From assembly GCA_031290295.1 (NCBI GenBank), contig JAITNT010000030.1, positions 1 through 6,764 on the forward strand: a stretch of 6,764 nt of DNA, given 5' to 3'. Below the pieces are notes generated by a model. That model was not told the origin of the DNA and made no database searches. It saw only the letters and a list, made by a program, of their open reading frames with translations. Of the stretch, positions 1-5,304 are shown piece after piece; positions within the stretch are counted from its first letter, which is position 1, and every line of letters begins with the position of its first letter. A program made the position numbers and the translations under genes. This stretch comes from Clostridiales bacterium (GTDB lineage Bacteria; Bacillota; Clostridia; Christensenellales; DUVY01).

Positions 1-561
1 TCGCATTCCGTTTCGCCTATGGCGGAAACCGCGCGGCTGATAAAAAGAGGCGATTCCAAAGCGCGCGTAATTTTCATAGGACCCTGCTCGAGTAAAAAGC
101 TTGAATACGCGTCGGAAAAAATACGCGGCGCCGTGGACGGCGTGCTTTCATTCGAGGAATTGCAGGCGTTTTTGGACGCAAGAGACGTGGACGTCGCGTC
201 CTTGCCGGAGACGGTTCTCGATAACGCATCCTTCTACGGCAGAATATTCGCCAAGTCCGGCGGTATCGCGCGGGGCGTCGCCGACGCGGCGGAGCGGCTC
301 GGCGCAAGCGGTATAATTCCGACGGCTATGAACGGTATCGACGAATGCAATACCGCGCTTACTAAGCTGAAATTCGGCAGAGCGGCCGAAAACTTCTTCG
401 AGGGTATGGCATGCGAGGGCGGCTGTCTGAACGGCGCGCTTTGTCTGAACCGCGGGCCTAAGAACCTGCCAGAGGTAGACAAATACGGCGCGCAAGCCAA
501 GGAAAAGGATATATTTAACTCGGTAAAGCTGTACGAGCTGAGCAAAAAATCGGAGGAATAG
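1..561 (+). CDS. [FeFe] hydrogenase, group B-like, C-terminal part (5' end outside window)
   Basis: This is the C-terminal 186 residues of an iron-only hydrogenase, which catalyses reversible H2 formation at the cytoplasmic H-cluster. The reading frame is open from base 1 (SHSVSPMAETARLIK), a stretch that normally lies inside the H-cluster domain. The ATG at 19 is therefore an internal Met and the true start is off the window. Two H-cluster signatures are visible. The L2-type motif is FIGPCSSKKLE, with its Cys codon at 85-87. The L3-type motif is EGMACEGGC, with Cys codons at 412-414 and 424-426. The MACEGGC form and the following GPKNLPEVDKYG tail resemble the group B (TIGR04105-like) enzymes of fermentative Clostridia. 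The L1 cysteine motif and any accessory Fe-S domains must lie upstream. It ends at TAG 559-561 and converges on rsmG. No convincing terminator for it was found in 562-696. Family assignment is firm; the subgroup is less certain. Confidence 0.9.
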   Translation, partial: SHSVSPMAETARLIKRGDSKARVIFIGPCSSKKLEYASEKIRGAVDGVLSFEELQAFLDARDVDVASLPETVLDNASFYGRIFAKSGGIARGVADAAERLGASGIIPTAMNGIDECNTALTKLKFGRAAENFFEGMACEGGCLNGALCLNRGPKNLPEVDKYGAQAKEKDIFNSVKLYELSKKSEE

Positions 562-679
562 CGCAGGCGTCGGAGTGAAGAAAAAAGTCCTATGAGAAAC
601 CGCCGCCAAGATACTTAACCGGTGTTTTTCGGGACGTTCTTTTGGCTGCCGCGGCGGGGCAAAATGCAAAAAAAAGAGA
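562..679. other. Convergent intergenic spacer between hydrogenase and rsmG
   Basis: This gap separates two genes that end toward each other. It holds the T-tract of the rsmG terminator (A-run 668-675 on the plus strand) and a GC-rich stretch with the GCCGCGGC palindrome near 650. I see no clear plus-strand terminator for the hydrogenase gene and no plausible small gene. Confidence 0.4.
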
Positions 680-697
680 ACGGGCTATACGCGCCGT
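668..697 (-). terminator. Rho-independent terminator of rsmG
   Basis: Read on the minus strand, the last base of the rsmG TGA stop begins a hairpin. ACGG pairs with CCGT and, after a single-base bulge, GC pairs with GC around a GTATA loop (697 down to 680). TCTC and eight T residues (675-668) follow immediately. The stem is short and bulged, but the T-tract and its position at the stop codon fit an intrinsic terminator. Confidence 0.55.
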
Positions 698-1437
698 CAC
701 AGCGGAGCCGTTCGCGGCTTGTTGCCCGCGCGCGGGTAGCGGGACGGAGTGGCGGCGGTTTTTTTGATTATAATAAGCGCGCGTATTATGCCGGAATCGG
801 CAAGCGGCAAGGTTTTAACCCCGCTTACCGCACCGCCCAGTATCGATATAGCGGAGGCGGCGGCGGTCAGCTCGCTTTCGCAGTCCGCGGCTTTATAGGC
901 GATGAACGTTCCGCCCGTTTTTACGTAAGGTAAGCAATATTCCGCCAACGTCGCCAGAGGCGCGACCGCGCGCGACACCGCGTAATCGAATACGGGCGGA
1001 CGGGCGAAATATTCGGCGGCGGTTATGCTTTTTGCCGCGCCGTTGCGGATCGTCGCGACGGAATAATTAAGCGCCCCGAGATCCTCGGCGCGCGCGTGAA
1101 CGCAGTCGGCGTTTACCCCGATATAGGCGCATAATTCGGACAGAAATTTGACCTTTTTGTTTACGGAATCGACGAGCGTGATTTTAAGAGAGGGGTCGGC
1201 GATTGCCAACGGTACCGACGGGAAGCCGCCGCCGCTCCCGATATCCAGCACCGACGCGCCGCCGCGGATAAAATCGGCGGCAAGCAGGCTGTCCTCGAAA
1301 TGCTTGAGCATAACCTCGCCGCGCTCCGTTATCGCGGTAAGGTTTATATAAGAATTGACCTCGACGAGCCGCTCGTAGTAGCGCTCGAACTGCTCTTTCT
1401 GTTTTTCGGACAGTCGTTCTAATCGATTTAATACCAT
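697..1437 (-). CDS. rsmG: 16S rRNA (guanine(527)-N(7))-methyltransferase RsmG (GidB)
   Basis: RsmG transfers a methyl group from S-adenosylmethionine to N7 of G527 in 16S rRNA. The 246-aa product shows the family pattern. It has an N-terminal helical segment with NSYINLTAI (28-36) and LKHFEDSL (44-51). The SAM-binding motif I is VLDIGSGGGFPSVPLA (63-78), followed by the acidic strand end ITLVDS (86-91). The SRAVAPL signature is at 155-161, KTGGTFIAYK at 173-182, and the C-terminal PSRYPRAGNKPRTAPL resembles the family's PxxYPRxxGxPxKxPL ending. Between RAEDLG (116-121) and SRAVAPL there are about 20 residues more than I recall in Bacillus RsmG. The ATG at 1437-1435 is preceded in frame by a TGA at 1455-1453, so few earlier starts are possible. 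No Shine-Dalgarno sequence is present. An extended -10 box sits just upstream. The gene appears monocistronic here and converges on the hydrogenase gene. Confidence 0.95.
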   Translation of the reverse strand: MVLNRLERLSEKQKEQFERYYERLVEVNSYINLTAITERGEVMLKHFEDSLLAADFIRGGASVLDIGSGGGFPSVPLAIADPSLKITLVDSVNKKVKFLSELCAYIGVNADCVHARAEDLGALNYSVATIRNGAAKSITAAEYFARPPVFDYAVSRAVAPLATLAEYCLPYVKTGGTFIAYKAADCESELTAAASAISILGGAVSGVKTLPLADSGIIRALIIIKKTAATPSRYPRAGNKPRTAPL

Positions 1438-1446
1438 AATAACTAT

Positions 1447-1455
1447 ATTATATCA
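1447..1455 (-). promoter_or_regulatory. Extended -10 promoter of rsmG (near-leaderless)
   Basis: The minus strand reads TGATATAAT from 1455 to 1447, a perfect extended -10 (TGnTATAAT). The -35 region (about 1470-1476, TTTCCT-like) is weak, as is usual for extended -10 promoters. A start point 7-10 bases downstream would fall at 1440-1437, leaving a 5' UTR of zero to three bases before the rsmG ATG. Confidence 0.6.
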
Positions 1456-1577
1456 CAAATCCCGTCAAAGAGGAAAGCCTCGCGGCGAACGCGTCAAAAT
1501 TTTTATTGCCGCCGCCGAAGCCGGCTCGCGCGGAGAAAGATAAAGAGGACGAGAAAAAATTGTGACCGGCGTTGAAA

Positions 1578-1625
1578 GCGGCGGTCGCCCCTACAAGGAC
1601 AACCGCTGTTCGTTCACCCGTACCC
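1578..1625. repeat. Intergenic repeat-like stretch (GTAGGGGCGACC type)
   Basis: On the minus strand this reads TTGTAGGGGCGACCGCCGC in its core, with GCGGT/ACCGC arms available for pairing. It resembles from memory a class of dispersed intergenic repeats with a GTAGGGGCGACC core in many uncultured bacterial genomes. Only one copy is in the window, so repetition cannot be shown here. Confidence 0.3.
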
Positions 1626-1645
1626 GTATACACAATCAAAACCCT

Positions 1646-1687
1646 GTCCGTCCTTAGCGAGGCGCGTTAGCGCCGTGACAATCCGGT
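1646..1687. repeat. Palindromic intergenic repeat-like element
   Basis: The core is GGCGC-GTTA-GCGCC (1661-1674), a perfect 5-bp stem with a four-base loop. It is flanked by TTAGCGA on the left and GTGACAATCCGG on the right. The layout GCGAG...hairpin...GCAATC-like resembles common REP-like intergenic palindromes. Only one copy is seen, so its status as a dispersed repeat is an inference. Confidence 0.4.
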
Positions 1688-1759
1688 TCTAACTTGTCCT
1701 CATAACGCACTAACGCATTTTAATGAGTTTGCCTTGCGTAAAAAAAGCGGATATTATCC

Positions 1760-1788
1760 TTGTAAAGCGTACAAAAAAGTAGTATAAT
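1760..1788 (+). promoter_or_regulatory. Sigma-A type promoter of the DUF4870-like/lit operon
   Basis: A -35 box TTGTAA (1760-1765) and a perfect -10 TATAAT (1783-1788) are separated by 17 bases in an A-rich spacer. The predicted start is near 1795. The strong RBS AGGGAGGG (1810-1817) follows, five bases before the ATG at 1823. Confidence 0.75.
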
Positions 1789-1822
1789 AAAATAATTAAA
1801 GACAGCTAAAGGGAGGGACAGC

Positions 1823-2311
1823 ATGGACGGTCAGGACAAAAAAACCGCAAACGGCGCCGGGACGGGAGAGTCGGGCAAGAGCGGACAAACGCCGGATAAC
1901 GGCGGGCGCGGTTCTTACAAAAACGAAGCGACGGTGAGCAAATACCCGGGGCAGACCGACGTTACTTTGCTCAAGACGCTGCTTGCGCACTTTCTCGGTT
2001 TTGTTTTACCGCTGATATTTTTCTTTGGCGAAACCGATCGCAAGGATAAGTATCTGCGCTATTACAGCCTGCAATGCTTGATCGCTTGGCTTTTCGCGGC
2101 GGGCGCGGTATTAACGGCGGGGATTTTATCGGTGCCGCTAATGTTCCTCGAGCCGTATATAGCGTATTTCCTGTATTCCCTCGCCGCGCTTTTCGGCGCG
2201 GCCTGCGAGGTTTTCATCGTTATAAGCGGTATTTTCTCTTATCACAATAAGATTTTCCGCATTCCCGTTATCGGCAATCTCGCGGCAAAGCACACGATAG
2301 ATAAGGACTGA
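1823..2311 (+). CDS. DUF4870-like small integral membrane protein
   Basis: This 162-aa protein has a hydrophilic, Gly/Lys/Thr-rich and probably disordered N-terminus (1-47). Three hydrophobic helices follow at about 50-68, 84-107 and 112-139. The arrangement, with polar TDRKDKYLRYYSLQ between helices 1 and 2 and a closing FSYHNKIFRIPVIGNLA, resembles the DUF4870/Tic20-like family. In that family a charged segment precedes an alanine/leucine-rich helix pair, and the protein ends in a YRxPxxG motif. No catalytic residues are recognisable and the molecular role is unknown. The start is well supported: AGGGAGGG at 1810-1817 and an upstream 17-bp-spaced promoter. The next gene (lit) begins six bases after its stop with its RBS inside this gene's end, so the two are probably cotranscribed and translationally coupled. 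Any role in membrane or lipoprotein physiology would rest only on that pairing. Confidence 0.75.
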   Translation: MDGQDKKTANGAGTGESGKSGQTPDNGGRGSYKNEATVSKYPGQTDVTLLKTLLAHFLGFVLPLIFFFGETDRKDKYLRYYSLQCLIAWLFAAGAVLTAGILSVPLMFLEPYIAYFLYSLAALFGAACEVFIVISGIFSYHNKIFRIPVIGNLAAKHTIDKD

Positions 2312-2317
2312 AAAATA

Positions 2318-3163
2318 ATGAATTTTTTAGGCGGGGAAGCCGCGCGGACGCGATCCGTCAAAATTACCGTTAAGGTTGCCGCCGTGCTCGGCGGTCTGTG
2401 CCTTATGCTCGGCTTCATTGCCCTTAGCGTGAGTTTCGTGGCGTACAATCCAGCGTTTTATGACCGCGAGTTCGAGAAATATGCGGTGCGCTTCGAGTAC
2501 AGGTACGATACGGTTAACGGCACGTACGATTATGATTTTGACAAGGACGAGTATAAGCTTGTCGGGGAGGGCGGCAAGTACCGCCGCGCCGAATGGCTTT
2601 CGCCGGAGGATTTGAAGCTTGTCCGCGACAAAATCGTCGCGTACTTTTCCGGTCGCGACGAGTCCTTGCAAACGTACGTAACCTTTGTCGGCGACGCCGC
2701 GCCGTCCGCGTTTTATGAGGATATCGAGCTGAGCCATATGACCGACGTCAAGACGGTGTTTACGGCGGCGAGAATTTTTGCGTACGTTATGCTGCCGCTC
2801 GGGCTTGCTTTGCTTGCGCTGTCGTTTTTTCTCGGTCCGCGCGGGACAAGGCTCGCCGCCCCCGCTTTCGGAGCGGCGGCGGGCGCGGGCGTTATACTTG
2901 CCGTGCTTGCGGTGATAGGCATAGCGATTGCGATAGATTTCGACGGCGCGTTCTCCGTCTTTCATCAGATTTTTTTCCCGCAAGGCAATTGGCAGTTTCC
3001 GGCGGATTCCCGTATGCTCGCCGTTTTGCCGGAAAATCTCTTTTTGGACGCCGGTATATATATCATGGCTTCCGGCTTGGGCTTTTCCGTTCTGCTCGGC
3101 GCCGCCGGTCTTATTTATACGCTGGCGAAGCGGAGAAAATCCCCGTCGGCTCTCTTAAAATGA
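2318..3163 (+). CDS. lit: Lit-family lipoprotein intramolecular transacylase (TIGR01906/DUF1461)
   Basis: Members of this family move an acyl chain within diacylglyceryl-apolipoproteins from the glyceryl moiety to the N-terminal cysteine, giving lyso-form lipoproteins in the membrane. The 281-aa product has four predicted membrane helices (about 20-43, 151-172, 180-206, 242-270). It also carries the family signatures: YNPAFYDREFEKY (43-55) after helix 1, ELSHMTDVKTVF (137-148) before helix 2, and FHQIFFPQGNWQFPADSRML (215-234) followed by LPENLFLDAG. H140 and H216 sit where the family's two conserved, reportedly essential histidines lie. About 40 residues after helix 1 (roughly 56-95, rich in Tyr, Asp and Lys) look extra compared with the usual length of about 210-230 aa. 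AAGGA at 2303-2307, inside the upstream gene, serves as RBS. Function is inferred from motif match only; the family match looks strong. Confidence 0.8.
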   Translation: MNFLGGEAARTRSVKITVKVAAVLGGLCLMLGFIALSVSFVAYNPAFYDREFEKYAVRFEYRYDTVNGTYDYDFDKDEYKLVGEGGKYRRAEWLSPEDLKLVRDKIVAYFSGRDESLQTYVTFVGDAAPSAFYEDIELSHMTDVKTVFTAARIFAYVMLPLGLALLALSFFLGPRGTRLAAPAFGAAAGAGVILAVLAVIGIAIAIDFDGAFSVFHQIFFPQGNWQFPADSRMLAVLPENLFLDAGIYIMASGLGFSVLLGAAGLIYTLAKRRKSPSALLK

Positions 3164-3183
3164 ACGTTTCCGCGGACGTTTTT
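3163..3183 (+). terminator. Possible weak terminator after lit
   Basis: AACGT (3163-3167) pairs with ACGTT (3176-3180) around an eight-base loop, and the T-run continues to 3183. The stem is only five base pairs, so this is a weak candidate. Confidence 0.3.
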
Positions 3184-3354
3184 CGACCGCGATAAAAGAT
3201 CCCCGCCGAAAGAATAAGGACAATTTTTTGCGGGTTTCCACGCGGAAAAAACCGATCAGAAAATAAACGCGGGGCGGGGGCGGGCGGAAAGCCTTCGCGC
3301 GCGCGGAGCGGCGGGGCGAACGCATGAAAAAAGAGGGAGCGGGAGATAATTATT
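3184..3354. other. Spacer upstream of the BspA/InlB repeat gene
   Basis: There is no gene of normal size here. A hairpin TTTCC-ACGC-GGAAA lies at 3235-3248, with CGG/CCG outer arms (3231-3254). A 15-codon frame starts at ATG 3324 (MKKEGAGDNYYERQR) and overlaps the next gene out of frame; it lacks a good RBS. No well-formed sigma-A promoter is obvious. The RBS of the following gene is GGGAGA at 3341-3346. Confidence 0.35.
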
Positions 3355-4572
3355 ATGAACGTCAGCGATAAATTAGAAACAAGTATCGCGCTTGCGGACG
3401 GCGGAAGGGGGCCCGCCGCCGCGTACACCGTCACGTTAAATACGGGAGGCGGGAATTCGCTTGCGCCGGTGACGATCAAATACGATTCGGGCTATGCCTT
3501 GCCCGTACCCGTCCGTACGGGCTATACGTTCGAGGGCTGGTACGGCGCGGTCGGCGGCGGCGGGGTAAGGTACGCGGAGGCGAACGGCGCGAGCGTTACG
3601 GACTGGAAATATGTGAGCGATAAAACGCTGTACGCGAGCTGGCTCGGGACGGCGGGCTTGAGTTATGCGGATTCGGTCGCGGGCGTTACGGTAAGCAAGG
3701 GCACCGCGAATACCGACGGCGCGGTTTATATACAGGATTATTATAACGGCAAGCCCGTGACGGCTATCGGCGAAAAGGCTTTTTATGCATGCGGCAGGCT
3801 TACGGGCGTGAAAATTCCGCGGACGGTAACGCACATAGGCGGAAGCGCGTTTTTGGGGTGCGGCGCGTTGGCGGCGGCGGCGCTCCCGTCGGGCGTGAGA
3901 AGCATCGGCTATTATCCGTTCGCGTATTGCCGCGAGCTTGCGGGCATAGAGGTATCGCCTCAAAACGCGTATTACAAATCTATAGACGGGGTATTGTTTA
4001 ACAAGGACGGAACGACGCTGATAAGCTACCCTCTGGGCAGAAGAGCGGAAATCTACACAATTACCGATAAGGTAAGGAGCATAGACGGCTACGCTTTTTT
4101 GGGCGGCAACAGGCTGACCGCCGTAGACGTTGCGGCGGGGAATCAGTATTACAAATCCGCAGACGGAGTAGTATTCGGTAAGGACGGTACGACGCTTGTC
4201 GTATACCCCGCGAAAAAAAGCGGGGAAACGTACGCGATTCCCGACGGCGTAAAAAGCATAGGCTCGAGCGCGTTCTCGTGGTGCAAGGGGCTTACGGGCG
4301 TGACGATTCCGTCGGGCGTTACCGCTATAGGCGGTTATGCGTTCTATTCGAGCGGGTTGAAGGGCATAAATATTCCGTCGGGCGTTACCGCGATAGGCGA
4401 CTATGCGTTCCGCGACTGCACCGAGCTGCGGAGCGCGACAATCCCGTCGAGCGTAACGGTTATGGGCAAGGAGGCGTTCGGCAGATGCGGCAAATTATCG
4501 AGAGTTTTCTTCCTCGGAACGCAAGCGCAGTGGGAAACCCTTATCAAAGCGAATAACGCCTTCATGCTATAG
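3355..4572 (+). CDS. InlB-repeat / BspA-type leucine-rich repeat protein
   Basis: This 405-aa repeat protein is of the type usually displayed at the cell surface for adhesion or carbohydrate/host contacts. Residues 24-96 form one InlB B-repeat (YTVTLNTGGG...GYTFEGWY...KTLYASW, Listeria-Bacteroides type). Residues 134-385 contain eight BspA-type LRR_5 units with the repeating pattern IPxxVxxIGxxAFxxCxxLxxV. Two copies of a 59-residue module starting NxYYKSxDGVxFxKDGTTL (204 and 263) interrupt them. The end, FFLGTQAQWETLIKANNAFML, matches the usual last element of such proteins but stops early. ATG 3355 has GGGAGA at 3341-3346, and an in-frame TGA at 3325-3327 limits any extension to nine codons. 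There is no signal peptide, transmembrane anchor or LPXTG motif, so the N-terminus may have been lost or the protein may be non-secreted. It ends 42 bases before the convergent gene. Confidence 0.85.
   Translation: MNVSDKLETSIALADGGRGPAAAYTVTLNTGGGNSLAPVTIKYDSGYALPVPVRTGYTFEGWYGAVGGGGVRYAEANGASVTDWKYVSDKTLYASWLGTAGLSYADSVAGVTVSKGTANTDGAVYIQDYYNGKPVTAIGEKAFYACGRLTGVKIPRTVTHIGGSAFLGCGALAAAALPSGVRSIGYYPFAYCRELAGIEVSPQNAYYKSIDGVLFNKDGTTLISYPLGRRAEIYTITDKVRSIDGYAFLGGNRLTAVDVAAGNQYYKSADGVVFGKDGTTLVVYPAKKSGETYAIPDGVKSIGSSAFSWCKGLTGVTIPSGVTAIGGYAFYSSGLKGINIPSGVTAIGDYAFRDCTELRSATIPSSVTVMGKEAFGRCGKLSRVFFLGTQAQWETLIKANNAFML
4306..4410 (+). repeat. Near-identical tandem LRR unit DNA
   Basis: The 39 bases at 4306-4344 recur almost unchanged at 4372-4410 (period 66 bases, 22 codons), both encoding IPSGVTAIGxYAF. 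This is recent-looking internal duplication within the leucine-rich repeat gene. Confidence 0.7.
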
Positions 4573-4593
4573 CCCGATGCAAGCAAGTTGTGA

Positions 4594-4616
4594 AGCCGTC
4601 CGCAAAAAAGGCGGCT
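4594..4616. terminator. Hairpin between convergent genes (possible terminator)
   Basis: AGCCG (4594-4598) pairs with CGGCT (4612-4616). The stem can be extended with CC/GG across a bulged T, or alternatively CCGC/GCGG can form around an AAAAAAG loop. No T-tract follows on either strand. The right arm overlaps the stop codon of the minus-strand gene. It may serve both convergent transcripts, but the evidence is weak. Confidence 0.3.
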
Positions 4617-4896
4617 ATTCCGCAGGGTCGTCCGGCTTTTCGCCGCCGTCGGCGGGCGCGTGTTCGGGGTTAACGGCTTGCTTCGGGGCTTGCCTTTTGT
4701 ATTTGGCGGCATAAATCAGCCCCAGCGCGGGACCGGCGTACGGAACGAAGAGGACTATGAAGTTCCACGCAATCAGCCTTTTGAAGCTTGCGCCGGAGTA
4801 TATCAGCTTATAAAAAGCAAGCAACGCCAAAATCATTTGCGCGGTTAACAGCGCGCCGATAAGAAAAATATAGGTCTTTTCCAAAGCCAGAATCAT
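4615..4896 (-). CDS. Small two-helix membrane protein, PLDc_N-like
   Basis: This 93-aa protein has two hydrophobic helices (about 5-30 and 40-64) followed by a charged, Pro/Glu/Asp-rich tail (67-93). The second helix and its surroundings, RLIAWNFIVLFVPYAGPALGLIYAAKY, resemble the PLDc_N domain found at the N-terminus of cardiolipin synthases and as a free-standing small protein. In that domain a W...hhhhP..G..hY pattern is typical. No phospholipase D catalytic domain is present, so no enzymatic role is claimed. The start ATG (4896-4894) is preceded by AAGGG about seven bases upstream, inside the end of the recombinase remnant. The gap between that remnant's stop and this ATG is three bases. 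Composition is GC-rich like the left part of the window, whereas its upstream neighbour is AT-rich. Its original promoter may have been displaced. Confidence 0.6.
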   Translation of the reverse strand: MILALEKTYIFLIGALLTAQMILALLAFYKLIYSGASFKRLIAWNFIVLFVPYAGPALGLIYAAKYKRQAPKQAVNPEHAPADGGEKPDDPAE

Positions 4897-4899
4897 TTT

Positions 4900-5304
4900 T
4901 TACGCCCTTGCGGTTATAATTTGTCGGTTATTATTCAAATACAGTGTTGTTATTGACCTTTTTACAGTATTATCAGAAACGCCGAAGTCGCCCGCTCCCG
5001 CTAAAATCGCGATGTTTTCGCTTCCCGGCGGCGTTTCTAACGTTTCAAACGAGGCTTCGGGTATTTTCACCTCAATCGGGATTAAGTCTTTCAGCGGGTA
5101 TAACTTCACCTTAAACTGAATGTTTATTCCGTCCTCGCTTATTTCAATGCGGTTTATTATGTTAAGCAACATTGCTTTTTTATCTTTCGGCGAGGCATCG
5201 TCGAACTTTTGCGACCAGTCGTTAAAGCCCTCGGTTATGTCTTTTCGAACGGACAATTCCGTGTCTATATCCTCGATTTCCGCTTGTATTTGCGCCTGCC
5301 GCAA
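4900..5304 (-). pseudogene. C-terminal fragment of a large serine recombinase
   Basis: About 134 residues match the tail of resolvase/invertase-family large serine recombinases. A coiled-coil-like segment comes first (RQAQIQAEIEDIDTELSVRK). It is followed by the characteristic KDKKAMLLNIINRIEIS and EDGINIQFKVKL, and then a terminal part with VSDNTVKRSITTLY. The N-terminal resolvase domain with its catalytic serine, the recombinase domain and the zinc ribbon are all absent. The frame opens at about 5361, but the only start-like codon is a TTG at 5304 and there is no RBS for it, so this is a remnant. It is joined to the 5' part of hsdM in a different frame; the two overlap from 5304 to 5265. 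Base composition is like the rest of the right-hand island and unlike the genes to its left. Independent function is not expected. Confidence 0.65.

Larger units (their letters stand above)
1438..1822. other. 385-base intergenic region with divergent promoters and repeat-like DNA
   Basis: This stretch has no convincing gene. It carries the rsmG promoter at its left edge and the promoter and RBS of the DUF4870-like gene at its right edge. Between them lie two intergenic repeat-like stretches (about 1578-1625 and 1646-1687). Further on there is a 7-base direct repeat TAACGCA (1703-1709 and 1711-1717) enclosed by CTCAT/ATGAG arms (1699-1703, 1723-1727). The open frame on the minus strand at 1448-1639 has no RBS and overlaps the rsmG promoter, so it was not called. 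Confidence 0.5.

Noticed and set aside
148..669. Long minus-strand frame opposite the hydrogenase
   Set aside because: It is antisense to a firmly identified hydrogenase, and the Arg/Pro/Ala-rich composition is typical of a shadow frame in GC-rich DNA.
1448..1639. Minus-strand open frame of 63 codons between rsmG and the DUF4870-like gene
   Set aside because: It has no RBS, overlaps the rsmG promoter and the repeat-like DNA, and shows no recognisable domain.
1641..1727. CRISPR-like or tRNA-like structure in the intergenic repeats
   Set aside because: There are no regularly spaced repeats and no cloverleaf or TpsiC-arm signature.
2327..2983. 218-codon minus-strand frame opposite lit
   Set aside because: The plus-strand protein has membrane helices and family motifs; the antisense frame is highly basic with no domain or RBS.
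3231..3254. Hairpin upstream of the repeat gene as a terminator
   Set aside because: No T-tract follows it on the plus strand, and on the minus strand there is no upstream gene to terminate.
3324..3371. 15-codon frame MKKEGAGDNYYERQR overlapping the start of the repeat gene
   Set aside because: The RBS is weak and there is no hydrophobic signal sequence, so it neither supplies a signal peptide nor looks like a known leader peptide.
3436..3963. 175-codon minus-strand frame opposite the BspA/InlB gene
   Set aside because: It is antisense to a clear repeat protein, and its Arg/Ala-rich composition marks it as a shadow.
4913..4938. Possible promoter (TTGAAT / TATAAC) for the PLDc_N-like gene
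   Set aside because: The boxes are only 14 bases apart, too short for a normal sigma-A promoter.
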